In this document: piece after piece, positions 1-9,400 of the stretch | Numbering within the stretch: position 1 is the stretch's first letter | Layout of the letters: each line of letters begins with the position of its first letter | Source: Myxococcus stipitatus | GTDB lineage: Bacteria; Myxococcota; Myxococcia; Myxococcales; Myxococcaceae | NCBI RefSeq assembly: GCF_037414475.1 | Contig: NZ_CP147913.1 | Span: 6,880,001 to 6,944,000, forward strand | Length of the DNA: 64,000 nt | Direction of reading: 5' to 3' | The notes under the pieces: model-generated | Databases searched by the model: none | What the model saw: the letters and a program-made list of their open reading frames with translations, nothing else | Told to the model about the DNA's origin: nothing | Position numbers and translations under genes: made by a program

Positions 1-133
1 TCATGTCGCGCGGTTTGACGCAGCGACTGAAACTTGGACAGGCACAGGTGGCGCTCGTGAGCAACCGCCACCCGTGGGTTCCGCCGGCCATGATACAGCA
101 AGCCGTCCGTGCCTTGGCCGGCGTGAGTGCCCG

Positions 134-853
134 TCACTTCGTCGGCAGCTCGACCTCGGTGGCCTCGCGCACGTCCAGAAGGCCCAGGGTGATGTGGCCC
201 CCACAGTGCTTCTGGGTCTTCTCGCCAATGAGGGTGACGAGACCTCGCAGGTCCTCCGTCGTCACCGTGGGCGAGGGCGCCTCGACGAAGAGGATGATGT
301 CGCGCGAGCTGGCCTCCACCTTGGCGTGGTCGCAGTCGCGGAAGTTCCACCGCCGCGTGAGCACGCGCGCGTCGTCCGCGTAGACGACCTCGCCCGCGCT
401 CGTCTGCTCCGCCTCCGCGCCGCCGATGGGGGTGAAGGGCTCGTCGCCCGGCGACAGGCGGAGCTGGAGGTCACCCTGGAGCCGGTCCAAGGTGTAGCCG
501 CCCACGGGCAGCAGGTAGAACAGCTCCGCGAGCAGATAGGCGTTCACCGCCTTGTTGATCCACGGCACGGGGTTCCCGTTCACCACGCGGCGCAGCAGCG
601 CCTCCGCGCTGGGACGCGCCTTCTTCGGGTTGACGCCGAAGCGCTGGTAGGCCTCCTGCCACGCCGCGATGCGAGGGTCCGCCGCCAAGGCCGCGAGGTC
701 GGGGACCCGCGCACGGAAGTCCGCCTCGGCCGCACGCAGTTCCGCCTGGAGCTCGGGACTGTCTCCTGTGTTGTCCATGCCTCGCACCGCGATGAAGCTG
801 ATGCGCAGGTCCGGGAACTTCTGTGCCATCTCGTTGGAAACTCGCAGGTGCAT
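134..853 (-). CDS. B3/B4 tRNA-binding-domain protein
   Basis: A 239-residue protein resembling free-standing B3/B4 domains, the fold shared with the phenylalanyl-tRNA synthetase beta chain. Supporting stretches are FGVNPKKARPSAEALLRRV near the middle and the following VNAYLLAELFYLLPVGGYTLD segment, both typical of this family. Such proteins are thought to handle tRNA or aminoacyl-tRNA and are cytoplasmic, but their exact reaction is not settled. The start at 853 is chosen because a GGAG sits about 7 nt upstream; an upstream ATG at 886 would add 11 residues that do not look family-like. It stands alone, divergent from the NRPS operon, and is probably not part of it. Bases 1-133 show nothing else I can support. 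Confidence 0.8.
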   Translation of the reverse strand: MHLRVSNEMAQKFPDLRISFIAVRGMDNTGDSPELQAELRAAEADFRARVPDLAALAADPRIAAWQEAYQRFGVNPKKARPSAEALLRRVVNGNPVPWINKAVNAYLLAELFYLLPVGGYTLDRLQGDLQLRLSPGDEPFTPIGGAEAEQTSAGEVVYADDARVLTRRWNFRDCDHAKVEASSRDIILFVEAPSPTVTTEDLRGLVTLIGEKTQKHCGGHITLGLLDVREATEVELPTK

Positions 854-970
854 GGGATTCTCCAGATAGGGGACTGTCCGTACCATTTCCCGCCGCGAGT
901 GACCAGGGCAGGACTCACCGTGCTGATGACAGGCGTTGAGCTTCCAAACCCAACCTGATGTCAGAGGTCA

Positions 971-999
971 TTGATACGTTCCGGGAATGCCTAGATAGT
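971..999 (+). promoter_or_regulatory. possible promoter of the NRPS operon
   Basis: The 260-bp gap between the B3/B4 gene and the desaturase is locally AT-richer than its surroundings and must carry the operon promoter. A TTGATA at 971-976 followed by TAGATA or GATAGT around 992-999 resembles a sigma-70 pair, but the spacing is short for one reading. No clear operator is visible. This is a weak, motif-only call. Confidence 0.25.
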
Positions 1000-1113
1000 G
1001 CGCGCGTTCATCGGTTACCAGGAATGCCGTTGTTGAACAGGTGTTGAACCCAGTTGTGGGAGTCCGCGACAGCGGGCTCCTCCTGGCGCCGCCAACGGGA
1101 ATGTCTTGTCATC

Positions 1114-2115
1114 ATGAATGAACCGCGCCAGCGAGCAGGGGATTCGTCTGTCCCGGGTGTGCCCCGGGGACAGGAGGTGTGGGAGCTGCGGGAGTTCCTC
1201 GCGGCACAGGGTCAGGAGGACGCACTGGAGGAACTGCAGTCCGCGAAGCCTGTTCGGGCGCTGCTGGAAATCGGTGAGACATGGGCGCTCATTTTCGGCG
1301 CCTGGGCGCTGTGTATGTATGTGTCGTGGCTCGGATTGCCCTTGGCCTTGCTCATCATTGGATCGCGCCAGCGGGCGCTGGGAAATCGCTTGCACGACGC
1401 CGCACACGGGAACATATTTCTCGGAAGGTCGTTGAATCAGCGGGTGGGGGCGCTCCTCTGTGGTTTGCCGCTGTTCGAGGACTTCGAGCTGTATCGCGTG
1501 GACCACTTGAAACACCACGCGTTCCTGGGCCACCCGGAGAAGGATCCGGACTACCTGTCAGTGCCTTCGCGGGAAGGGCGGCGACACACCGCGTGGAGTC
1601 TGTATGTGTTCTACGTACGAGACGCGAGGCTTTGGCGGGCGTCGCTCTTCGCCACGTTGTTGCGGGCGCCCGCCGCGCACCGGTGGCGCGTGGCGCTGTG
1701 GTGGGCGGTGCTCCTGGGGGCGCTCGCCTTGCTGGCGGGCGCGTGGGGAGCCCTGTCGTTTGCGCTGCTGTGGTTGGTTTCCAAGATGACTGTGTATCAC
1801 CTCATCAAGATCTTCGCGGAGATCTCGGACCACATCGGGCTGCCGCCCGGGACGGTGCTGGGTTACACGCGGAATCATCCGTCCAATGTGTTGTCATTCT
1901 TCCTGCATCCGCACCAAGACAACTACCATGTGACACATCATTTGTTCCCGCGCGTCCCGTTGGTGAACCTGTCGCGGATGCATCAGCTCCTGTTGCCTGC
2001 GCCGGCGTATGCGCATGCCCATCATTGTGAGAGTTACTTCTGGGGGCCGCGCTCGCTGGTGAAGAGCTGGCTCCACTTCCAGGCCGGGCCCGGGCCCGAC
2101 GCCGCGCGCTCCTGA
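1114..2115 (+). CDS. membrane fatty-acid desaturase
   Basis: A 333-residue integral membrane di-iron desaturase of the FA_desaturase family, introducing a double bond (or hydroxyl) into an acyl chain. The three histidine boxes are intact: HDAAH at residues 94-98, HLKHH at 131-135 and HVTHH at 272-276, with hydrophobic segments around residues 50-90 and 185-225. The ATG at 1114 is preferred over one 60 nt upstream because the extra N-terminus (WESATAGSSWRRQR) is not family-like. It is the first gene of the NRPS operon, 12 bp before the next gene. It therefore probably modifies the acyl group loaded by the starter-like condensation domain downstream. Such enzymes need an electron donor; the Rieske domain of the NRPS is one candidate (inference). 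Confidence 0.88.
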   Translation: MNEPRQRAGDSSVPGVPRGQEVWELREFLAAQGQEDALEELQSAKPVRALLEIGETWALIFGAWALCMYVSWLGLPLALLIIGSRQRALGNRLHDAAHGNIFLGRSLNQRVGALLCGLPLFEDFELYRVDHLKHHAFLGHPEKDPDYLSVPSREGRRHTAWSLYVFYVRDARLWRASLFATLLRAPAAHRWRVALWWAVLLGALALLAGAWGALSFALLWLVSKMTVYHLIKIFAEISDHIGLPPGTVLGYTRNHPSNVLSFFLHPHQDNYHVTHHLFPRVPLVNLSRMHQLLLPAPAYAHAHHCESYFWGPRSLVKSWLHFQAGPGPDAARS

Positions 2116-2127
2116 CTCCCTGCGACC

Positions 2128-3498
2128 ATGCTGGACACCCAACGTCTGATTGCCACCGGGGCCTTGGCTCCGCTCTGGGCGGGCCTCCAGGCCGCCCGAC
2201 CCTACGGGCCGAGCCAGCACTGGCTGCTGGACAACCCGTACCATCGCCCCACGGCGCTCGCGGACCTGCCGCTGGCGACGTTGGAGGAGCCGGTGCGGGG
2301 GGACGCGCTGTTCACGCGCCGCTCGTTGGTCCTCCAGCGCCTGCTCTTCAACGCGTACGAGCAGAACAACCTCTACCTGCCAGCCAAGGCCTTCACGGAC
2401 GCGGAGCAGCGCGCGTTCCACGACTTCTACGAGCCGGGCTTCGTGGCGGCGAACGCGATGCTTCGCCCGGCGCTGGAGCGCGCTTGCTTCGAGTTCCTGT
2501 CGGAGGAGATCTCCGTGGACGGGCCTTGGACGCTGGGGCACCTGGAGGAGTACTGCCAGCAGCTCCTGACGCGCTACGAGGCGGGGCCCAGCGAGGTGTG
2601 CCGGCGGGTGGAGGCGGCGACGGCGCCGGGGCTGGCCGCGAAGCTCTTCATCCTCCAGGTGGCACCGGACTTCCTCTCCGAGGCGTCGCAGATGGCGCGG
2701 GCGCTGCCGGGCAACTTCGGCCCCGTGCACTCGGAGCTGATGAAGATCTTCATCGACGAGTTCGGGTACGGGGTGCACCCGCACAAGCACTCGACGCTGT
2801 TCGAGCGGTTGCTGGAGTCGCTGGGGCTGCGCAGCGACGTCCACGCCTACTATCACTGGTACCTGCCCAGCTCGCTCCTGATGACGAGCTACTTCCACTG
2901 GGTGACGAGCCACAAGCCGCGCTGGTTCGAGTACGTGGGGGCGCTCTGGTGGATTGAAGCGGTGGTGCCGCACTTCAACCGCCAGTTCAGCAAGGTGCTC
3001 CGAGCGGTGTTCGGGCGGGACGGGGTGGACACGCTCTACTTCGACGAGCACGTGGGCATCGACATGCACCACCGGAGGATGGCGCTCGACAAGCTCATCC
3101 GGCCGATGGTGCAGCGCTATGGGGAGGGCGTCATCCCGGCGATGGTGCGCGGCATCGAGGCGAGCCGACTGCTGGGGGACCTGGCGGAGCGGGACTACTT
3201 CGAGCAGCTCGACTTCTGCGAGGCGCTGCACACGGGGCGGGCGCTGACGGGCTCGGCGGTGGAAGCGGGACGCGCCACGCCCAGGGCCGCGGGGACTTTC
3301 TTTGCGCCGGACGTCTGTGACGTGCGGACGGTGCTGGCGGTGACGGCGGGCGCGGTGGAGGTGGATGCGGGCTACCTGTCGCCGCGGGTGCTCCGGGCGG
3401 GGGAGGCGGTGGTCGTGCCGGCGGGGCGGATGGTGGGGGCGCGGGTGGTGGGGGAGGGGGCCTCGCTATGGATGGGGCCGGCGGGTGCGGCGCCATGA
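2128..3498 (+). CDS. haem-oxygenase-like di-iron (HDO) protein with degenerate cupin-like tail
   Basis: A 456-residue protein of the iron-containing redox enzyme (HDO) family, whose members include UndA, SznF and other oxygenases and N-oxygenases. Candidate metal ligands are visible in VHSE (residues 200-203), the HPHKH stretch shortly after, and the YFDEHVGIDMHH block (304-315), which matches the family pattern E/H...DEH..D..H. The last ~80 residues (from about 375) show a cupin-like pattern (GAVEVDAG...RVLRAGEAVVVPAG) but lack the metal-binding histidines. An HDO followed by a cupin is also the layout of SznF, although there the cupin is catalytic. The stop overlaps the start of the Rieske-NRPS gene (ATGATG/TGA), so the two are translationally coupled. 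The substrate is unknown; a carrier-bound amino acid or the acyl chain are both possible. Confidence 0.75.
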   Translation: MLDTQRLIATGALAPLWAGLQAARPYGPSQHWLLDNPYHRPTALADLPLATLEEPVRGDALFTRRSLVLQRLLFNAYEQNNLYLPAKAFTDAEQRAFHDFYEPGFVAANAMLRPALERACFEFLSEEISVDGPWTLGHLEEYCQQLLTRYEAGPSEVCRRVEAATAPGLAAKLFILQVAPDFLSEASQMARALPGNFGPVHSELMKIFIDEFGYGVHPHKHSTLFERLLESLGLRSDVHAYYHWYLPSSLLMTSYFHWVTSHKPRWFEYVGALWWIEAVVPHFNRQFSKVLRAVFGRDGVDTLYFDEHVGIDMHHRRMALDKLIRPMVQRYGEGVIPAMVRGIEASRLLGDLAERDYFEQLDFCEALHTGRALTGSAVEAGRATPRAAGTFFAPDVCDVRTVLAVTAGAVEVDAGYLSPRVLRAGEAVVVPAGRMVGARVVGEGASLWMGPAGAAP

Positions 3499-6400
3499 TG
3501 CTGGAGCTGGAAGCGCGGCACTGGAGCCAGCTGCGCGTGGAGGACGAGCGCTACCTGTGCCTCCAACGGGGGACGCGGTGGAGCGTCGTCCTGGATCGCT
3601 GCAAACACAAAGGCGGGCCGCTCAGCAAGGGCACCTGGGACGAGGCGACCCAGAGCATCCGGTGTCCGTGGCACGAGCTGGTCAACGGGCCTCGAGATCT
3701 CGCGCGCCGGGAAGTGCCGTCGGTCCGCGTCGGGCCGGTGGTGCGCTTCCTCGTACCCGACCCCGCGCAAACCCAACCTGTTCCTCACGGCGGACATGCC
3801 ATGACCGAGGTCATCTCTCCCGCTGCACCGGTGTCGATGGAGCCTCCTGTCCGGCAGGAGGGTGAAGGCTTCCATCCGCTCAGTCATGCGCAGCAGCGCA
3901 TCTGGATGACGGAGCAGCTTCACCCCGGCACGGCCTTCGCGAACCTGGGCGGCCTGCTGGAGGTTCGCGGGCCGGTGCGGCTGGACCTGCTGGCGGAGGC
4001 GCTCCAGCGCTTCGCTCGGAGCACGGAGGCGCTCCAACTGGAGCTGAGCGTGGAGGCCGGGGAGGCTCGGCAGCGGCGAGGGCATGGGCATGTGCCTCGC
4101 GTGGAGACGATGGACTTCTCGTCGGAGGCGGACCCTCGCGCCGCGGCGGAGCGCTGGTGCGCGGAGCGGATCCGCACCCCGTTCGTGCTCACGGGGGGGC
4201 CGCTGTACCGGCTGGTGGTGGTGAAGCTGGGTGATGGGCGCGGGGGCTACTTCGCGTGTGTGCACCACCTGGTGGGGGATGGGTTCTCGCTGGGGTTGCT
4301 GGTGCGGTCGGTGGGGCGTCACTACGCGGCGCTGGTGTCGGGAGGCGCGGCGGCGGTGGGGCCGGAGCCTTCGTATCTGGCGTATGTGGCGCGGGAGCGG
4401 AACTACCTGGAGTCGGCGGAGTGCGAGGAGCACCGGCGGCAGTGGCACGCGCTGCTCGCGGGACGGGACGGGGACGGGCTGTTGCGGGCGGCGGGGACGC
4501 CCTTCGATGACACGCGCGCGGTGCGGCACACCCTGACGCTCGACGAGGCGGAGACGCGGGCGGTGGCGCGGGTGGCGCAGGCGGCGGAGAGCACGGTGCC
4601 GCGGTTGTTCACCGCGCTCACGGGGCTCTTCGTGTCGCGGCTGACGGGGCAGCGGGACACGTGCCTGGGGACGTTCGTCCATGGCCGCACGGCGCGGGAG
4701 GACCTGCTCACGTTCGGGATGACGGTGGGCACGGTGCCGCTGCGCTTCGACGTGGATGGCTCGGCGCCGTTCGCGTCGTTGCTGCGGACGGTGGGGGCGG
4801 CGCAGCAGCGGTCGCTGCGGGGGCAGCGCTACCCGTTCGACCTGCTCACGCGGGAGTTGCGGGCGGGAGGGTTGGAGGGGGCGCCGCTGTTCGACGTGCT
4901 CGTCTCGTTCCAGAACGGGCGCTTCGACGCGGAGCTGGGCGGCCACCCGGTGGACGTCGCGTGGCTGTTCAACGGGCATTCGCCGCACTCGCTCACGGTG
5001 CACGTGAGCGACCGGTTGGGACAGGGCCGGCTCACGGTGGACCTGGACTTCCGCGAGAGCGCCTTCCCGGCGGAGATGCCGGCCGTGCTGGCGGAGTCCT
5101 TCCGTCGGCTCATGGGCGAGGTGCTGCGCGAGGGCGATGTGCGCCCCGTGTCCCGGCTGTCGCTGGTGAGCCCTGAGCAGGCGACGCGGCTGGAGGGGTG
5201 GAACCCGGAGCCCGCGCCGTTTCCTCGCGAGCGCACGGTGGCGGCGCTGCTGGCGGAGCAGGCGGCGCGGTCGTCGGAGCGCGTGGCGGTGTGGGATGGG
5301 GAGGCGGGCGTCACGTACGCGGAGCTGGAGGCACAGGCGACGCAGGTGTCCGCGGCGCTACGTGCGCGGGGCGTGGGGCGCGGGGCGGTGGTGGGGCTCC
5401 TGACGGCGCGGACCGTGGATTTGTTGGTGGGGCTCAAGGGCATCCTGCTCGCGGGGGCGGCATATCTGCCGCTGGACGGGCAGCAGCCCCGGGAGCGGCT
5501 GGCGCTGCTCTTGGAGGACGCGGGTGTGCGCCACGTGGTGGTGGACGCGAGCGGCGCTCTCTCGGTGGATGGGCTGACGGTGGAGGCGGTGGCCGTGCGG
5601 GGGGCGTTGCCGGAGGGAGCGGGTGCGCGCCACGCGGCGGTGTTCGCACGCGACGCGTCTGAGCTCGCGCGGGCCGCGCCTGAGGACGTGGCCTACGTGC
5701 TCTACACCTCGGGCTCCACTGGCCGCCCCAAGGGCGTCCAGGTGCCCCACCGGGCCGTGGCCAACTTCCTGGCCGCGATGGTGGATGCGCTGTCCCTCTC
5801 GGGCGAGGGGCTGCGCTGGTTGTGCACCACCACGGCGACGTTCGACATCTTCGCGCTCGAGACGCTGCTGCCGCTGTGGCTGGGACATGAAGTGGTGCTG
5901 GCGGACGAGGCGTCCCAGCGCGCACCGGAGCTGCTGGGGCGGCGCATCCAGCAGACGGGCTGCCAGGTCGTGCAGCTCACGCCGTCGCGTCTTCAATTGC
6001 TCCTGGAGGACCCCGTGGGGCGGGCCGCCCTGTCGGGCGTGAGGCTGCTGCTCGTGGGCGGTGAGCCCCTCCCCGCGCACCTGCTCGCGCGTGCCCGGGC
6101 GCTGACGTCCGCCCGCATCTTCAACCTGTACGGCCCCACGGAGACCACCGTCTGGTCGACGGTCAGCGAGCTCACGCACAAGGCCGCCGTGGACGTCGGG
6201 CGGCCCGTCCTCAACACCCAGGTGCTGGTGCTGGATGCGGCCGGAGAGCTGCTTCCGCCCGGCGTCGTCGGCGAGCTGTGCATCGCGGGAGAGGGGCTGG
6301 CCCGGGGTTACCTGGGGCGGCCGGAGCTGACGGCGGAGCGGTTCGTGGCCTCCGCGCTCGCTCGCGGTGGTCGCCTGTATCGCACGGGGGACCGCGCCCG

Positions 6401-9400
6401 GTGGCTGCCTTCCGGTGAGCTGGAGCACCACGGCCGCACCGACCTCCAGGTGAAGCTGCGCGGTCACCGCATCGAGCCCGGTGAGATCGAGGCCTGTCTG
6501 GTGACCTCCGGACTGGCCTCGGCCGCGGCGGTGGTGGTGCGCAACGACGCGAGCGGGGGACCCGTGCTCGCGGCGTTCTACGTGCCCCGCGAGCCCCAGC
6601 GCCCACCCCGCGAGGTGCTGGCCCGGTTGCTGCCGGATGCCCTCGTTCCGACGCACTTCGTCCCGCTGGCGGCGCTCCCCACCCTGCCGAGCGGGAAGGT
6701 GAACCGCAACGCGCTGGTGCTGGAGCCCGGACAGGGACGTGAGGACGCGCCCCGCGTCACGCCCGCCACCGCCACCGAAGCGCTGCTGCTGCCGTTGTTC
6801 CAGCAAGTGCTGGGCACGGAGTCCCTGGGCGTGACGGACTCCTTCTTCGCGCAGGGCGGACACTCGCTGCTCGCGGTGCGGCTGGCCCAGCGAATCTCGG
6901 AGCTGACAGGCCGCCGGGTGTCGGTCGTGGACGTGTTCCACTCGCCCACGGTGCGCACGCTGGCCGAGCGGGTGGATGCGGCCGCGCCGGCGTGGGCTTC
7001 GCTGCCTCGCGTGACGGAGGCTGGCGGACATCACGCCGTCTCCGCGGCCCAGGCCTGGCTCTACGTGCTCCAGGCCCAGGGGGGCGCGGGCGACATGCGC
7101 TATCACATGACGGGCGCGCTGGAGCTGTCGGGCGCGCTCGACGCGGACCGGCTGGAGGCGTCGCTGCGCTCGCTGGTGCAGCGGCATGAGGCCTTCCGCA
7201 CGTCGTTCGTGCTCGTGGACGGAGAGGTGCGGCAGCGCGTGGCCGCGTCGGTGCCCTTTGCGCTGGAGCGGTTGCGCGCGGCGGGCGAGGACCTGCCCGA
7301 GCTGGCGCGTCGCTTCGTCCGGCCGTTCGACCTCGCCGAGGCCCCGCTGTTCCGGGCGGCCCTCGTGGAGCGTGAGGGCGGCGCCGTGCGGCTGCTCGTG
7401 GACATGCATCACCTCATCTCCGATGCCGCATCGGTGGAGGTCGTGCTGCGCGAGGTGGTCGCGCTCTATTCGGGGGACTCCTTGCCTCCGCCGGGCCCGG
7501 GGCCTCGCGATGCCGCCGCGTGGCAGCGGGAGCGGCTGGAGTCGCCCGAGCTGCGGGCGCAGGCGGAGTACTGGCGACGGGCGCTCTCGCCCATGCCTCC
7601 TCCGCTCGACCTGCCCGCCGATGGTCCTCGGACGCAGGCTGCTTCACTGGACGCCGAGGCGTGGACCGTGGAGCTTCCCTCCGCCCTCACGGCCGGGCTC
7701 CGCGAGCTGTGCCGGTGTCAGGGCACGACGCTGTTCAACGGCCTGCTGGCCGCGTTCACGGTGCTGCTGTCCCGGCACGGTGCCACCCGAGACGTGGCGG
7801 TGGGCGCGCCGGTGCTCGGTCGTGGACACCCGGAGCTGCGGGACGCCGTGGGCCTGTTCATGGACACCGTGGTGCTGCGCAACACCGTGCGCGAGGAGGA
7901 GTCCGCCCTGGCGTTCCTGGCGCGTGTCTCTCGCACCACCGAAGGGGCGCTCGCTCACCAGGAGCTGCCGTTCGCGCACGTCGTGGCGCAGGCTCAGGAA
8001 GGCGCTGGCGCCGCGCGGGGCGCCCTGTTCGACGTGCTGTTCAGCCTCCAGGACGAAGGCCCCCGGACGCTGGGAGATGCCTCCGGCTTGAGGCTGGAGC
8101 GGCTGGAGTCGCCTCTGCCCACGTCCAAGGTGGAGCTGACCCTGACGGCCCTGGTGCGCGACGCGGGCCCCATCCGGCTGGAGTGGAGCTTCCGCCGCGC
8201 CCTCTTCACCCGGGAGCGCATCGCGCGGCTCGCGGAGCGCTACGTGTCCCTGCTGGAGTCCTTCGTTCAGCGGCCCCAGTCGGCGCTGCGCGACCTGTCC
8301 CTGTTCCCTCGGGACGAGGAGGCGCAGCTGCGCGCGGGCTTCAACACCGCGCACCACGACTACCCGCTGCACCGGACGGTGGGTGAGCTGTTCACGGAGC
8401 AGGCGACGCTCCACGCCGAGGCGCTGGCCGTGTGGCACGAGGGCCACGGGCTCACGTACCGGGAGCTGGACGCGCGCAGCAACCAGCTGGCGCGGCGGCT
8501 GCGGGCGCTGGGCGTCGGGCGCGAGTCGGTGGTGGCGGTGCTGGCTCGGCCCTGCGTGGAGCTGGTGGTTGGCATCCTCGCGGTGGTGAAGGCCGGTGGC
8601 GCGTGGCTGCCGCTGGACCCGTCGCACCCGGCGGAGCGCGTGGCGCTGCTGCTGGAGGATGCGGGCGCACGCTGGTTGTTGGAGGACGTGGAGCACCCGG
8701 CCGTGCGCTTCGCGGGGACGCGGCTGCTCCTGGATGGGGCGGCGGACGAGGATGCCGCGCCGCTCGCGCTGGAGAGCGAGCCCGACGACCTGCTGTACGT
8801 CATCTACACGTCGGGGACGACGGGCACGCCCAAGGGCGTGATGATGGAGCACCGCCCGCTGTGCAACCAGGTGCACTGGCTGCGGCGCATGTTCGCGCCG
8901 GCGGACCGTCTGCGGCACATGCTGCTGGTGTCGCCCGCGGTGGACGTCTCCGTGCACCAGCTCTTCCTACCGCTGATGCGGGGCGACGCGCTCTTCCTCC
9001 CCACCTACGACACGCTCGTGTCACCCGAGGCCCTCCACGCCTATGTCGTTGAGCACCACATCGACGTGGTGGACTCGGTGCCGGCGCTGCTCAAGGGGCT
9101 GCTGGAGCAGGGCAACACGCGGGAGAAGCTGAAGGTCCCCTACCTCTGCTTCGGCGGAGACGTGCTCAGCGCGAGCGTGGTGGAGCTGGTGGAGCGCCAT
9201 GCGGACGTCTCCACGCTGGTCAACTACTACGGGCCCACCGAGGCGTGCCTCAACACCACCGCGCTCTTCACACGCGACTGGCGGCGATACACGCAGGTGC
9301 CCATCGGGCCGCCGGTGGACAACTACCGCGTGTACCTCCTGGACGCGCACCTCAACCTCGTGCCCCCGGGCACGCCGGGGGAGCTGTGCGTGGGCGGAGT

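Noticed and set aside
1-228. 75-codon minus-strand frame at the left edge
   Set aside because: Arg/Pro/Ser-rich composition, overlaps the B3/B4 gene in another frame, and has no motif.
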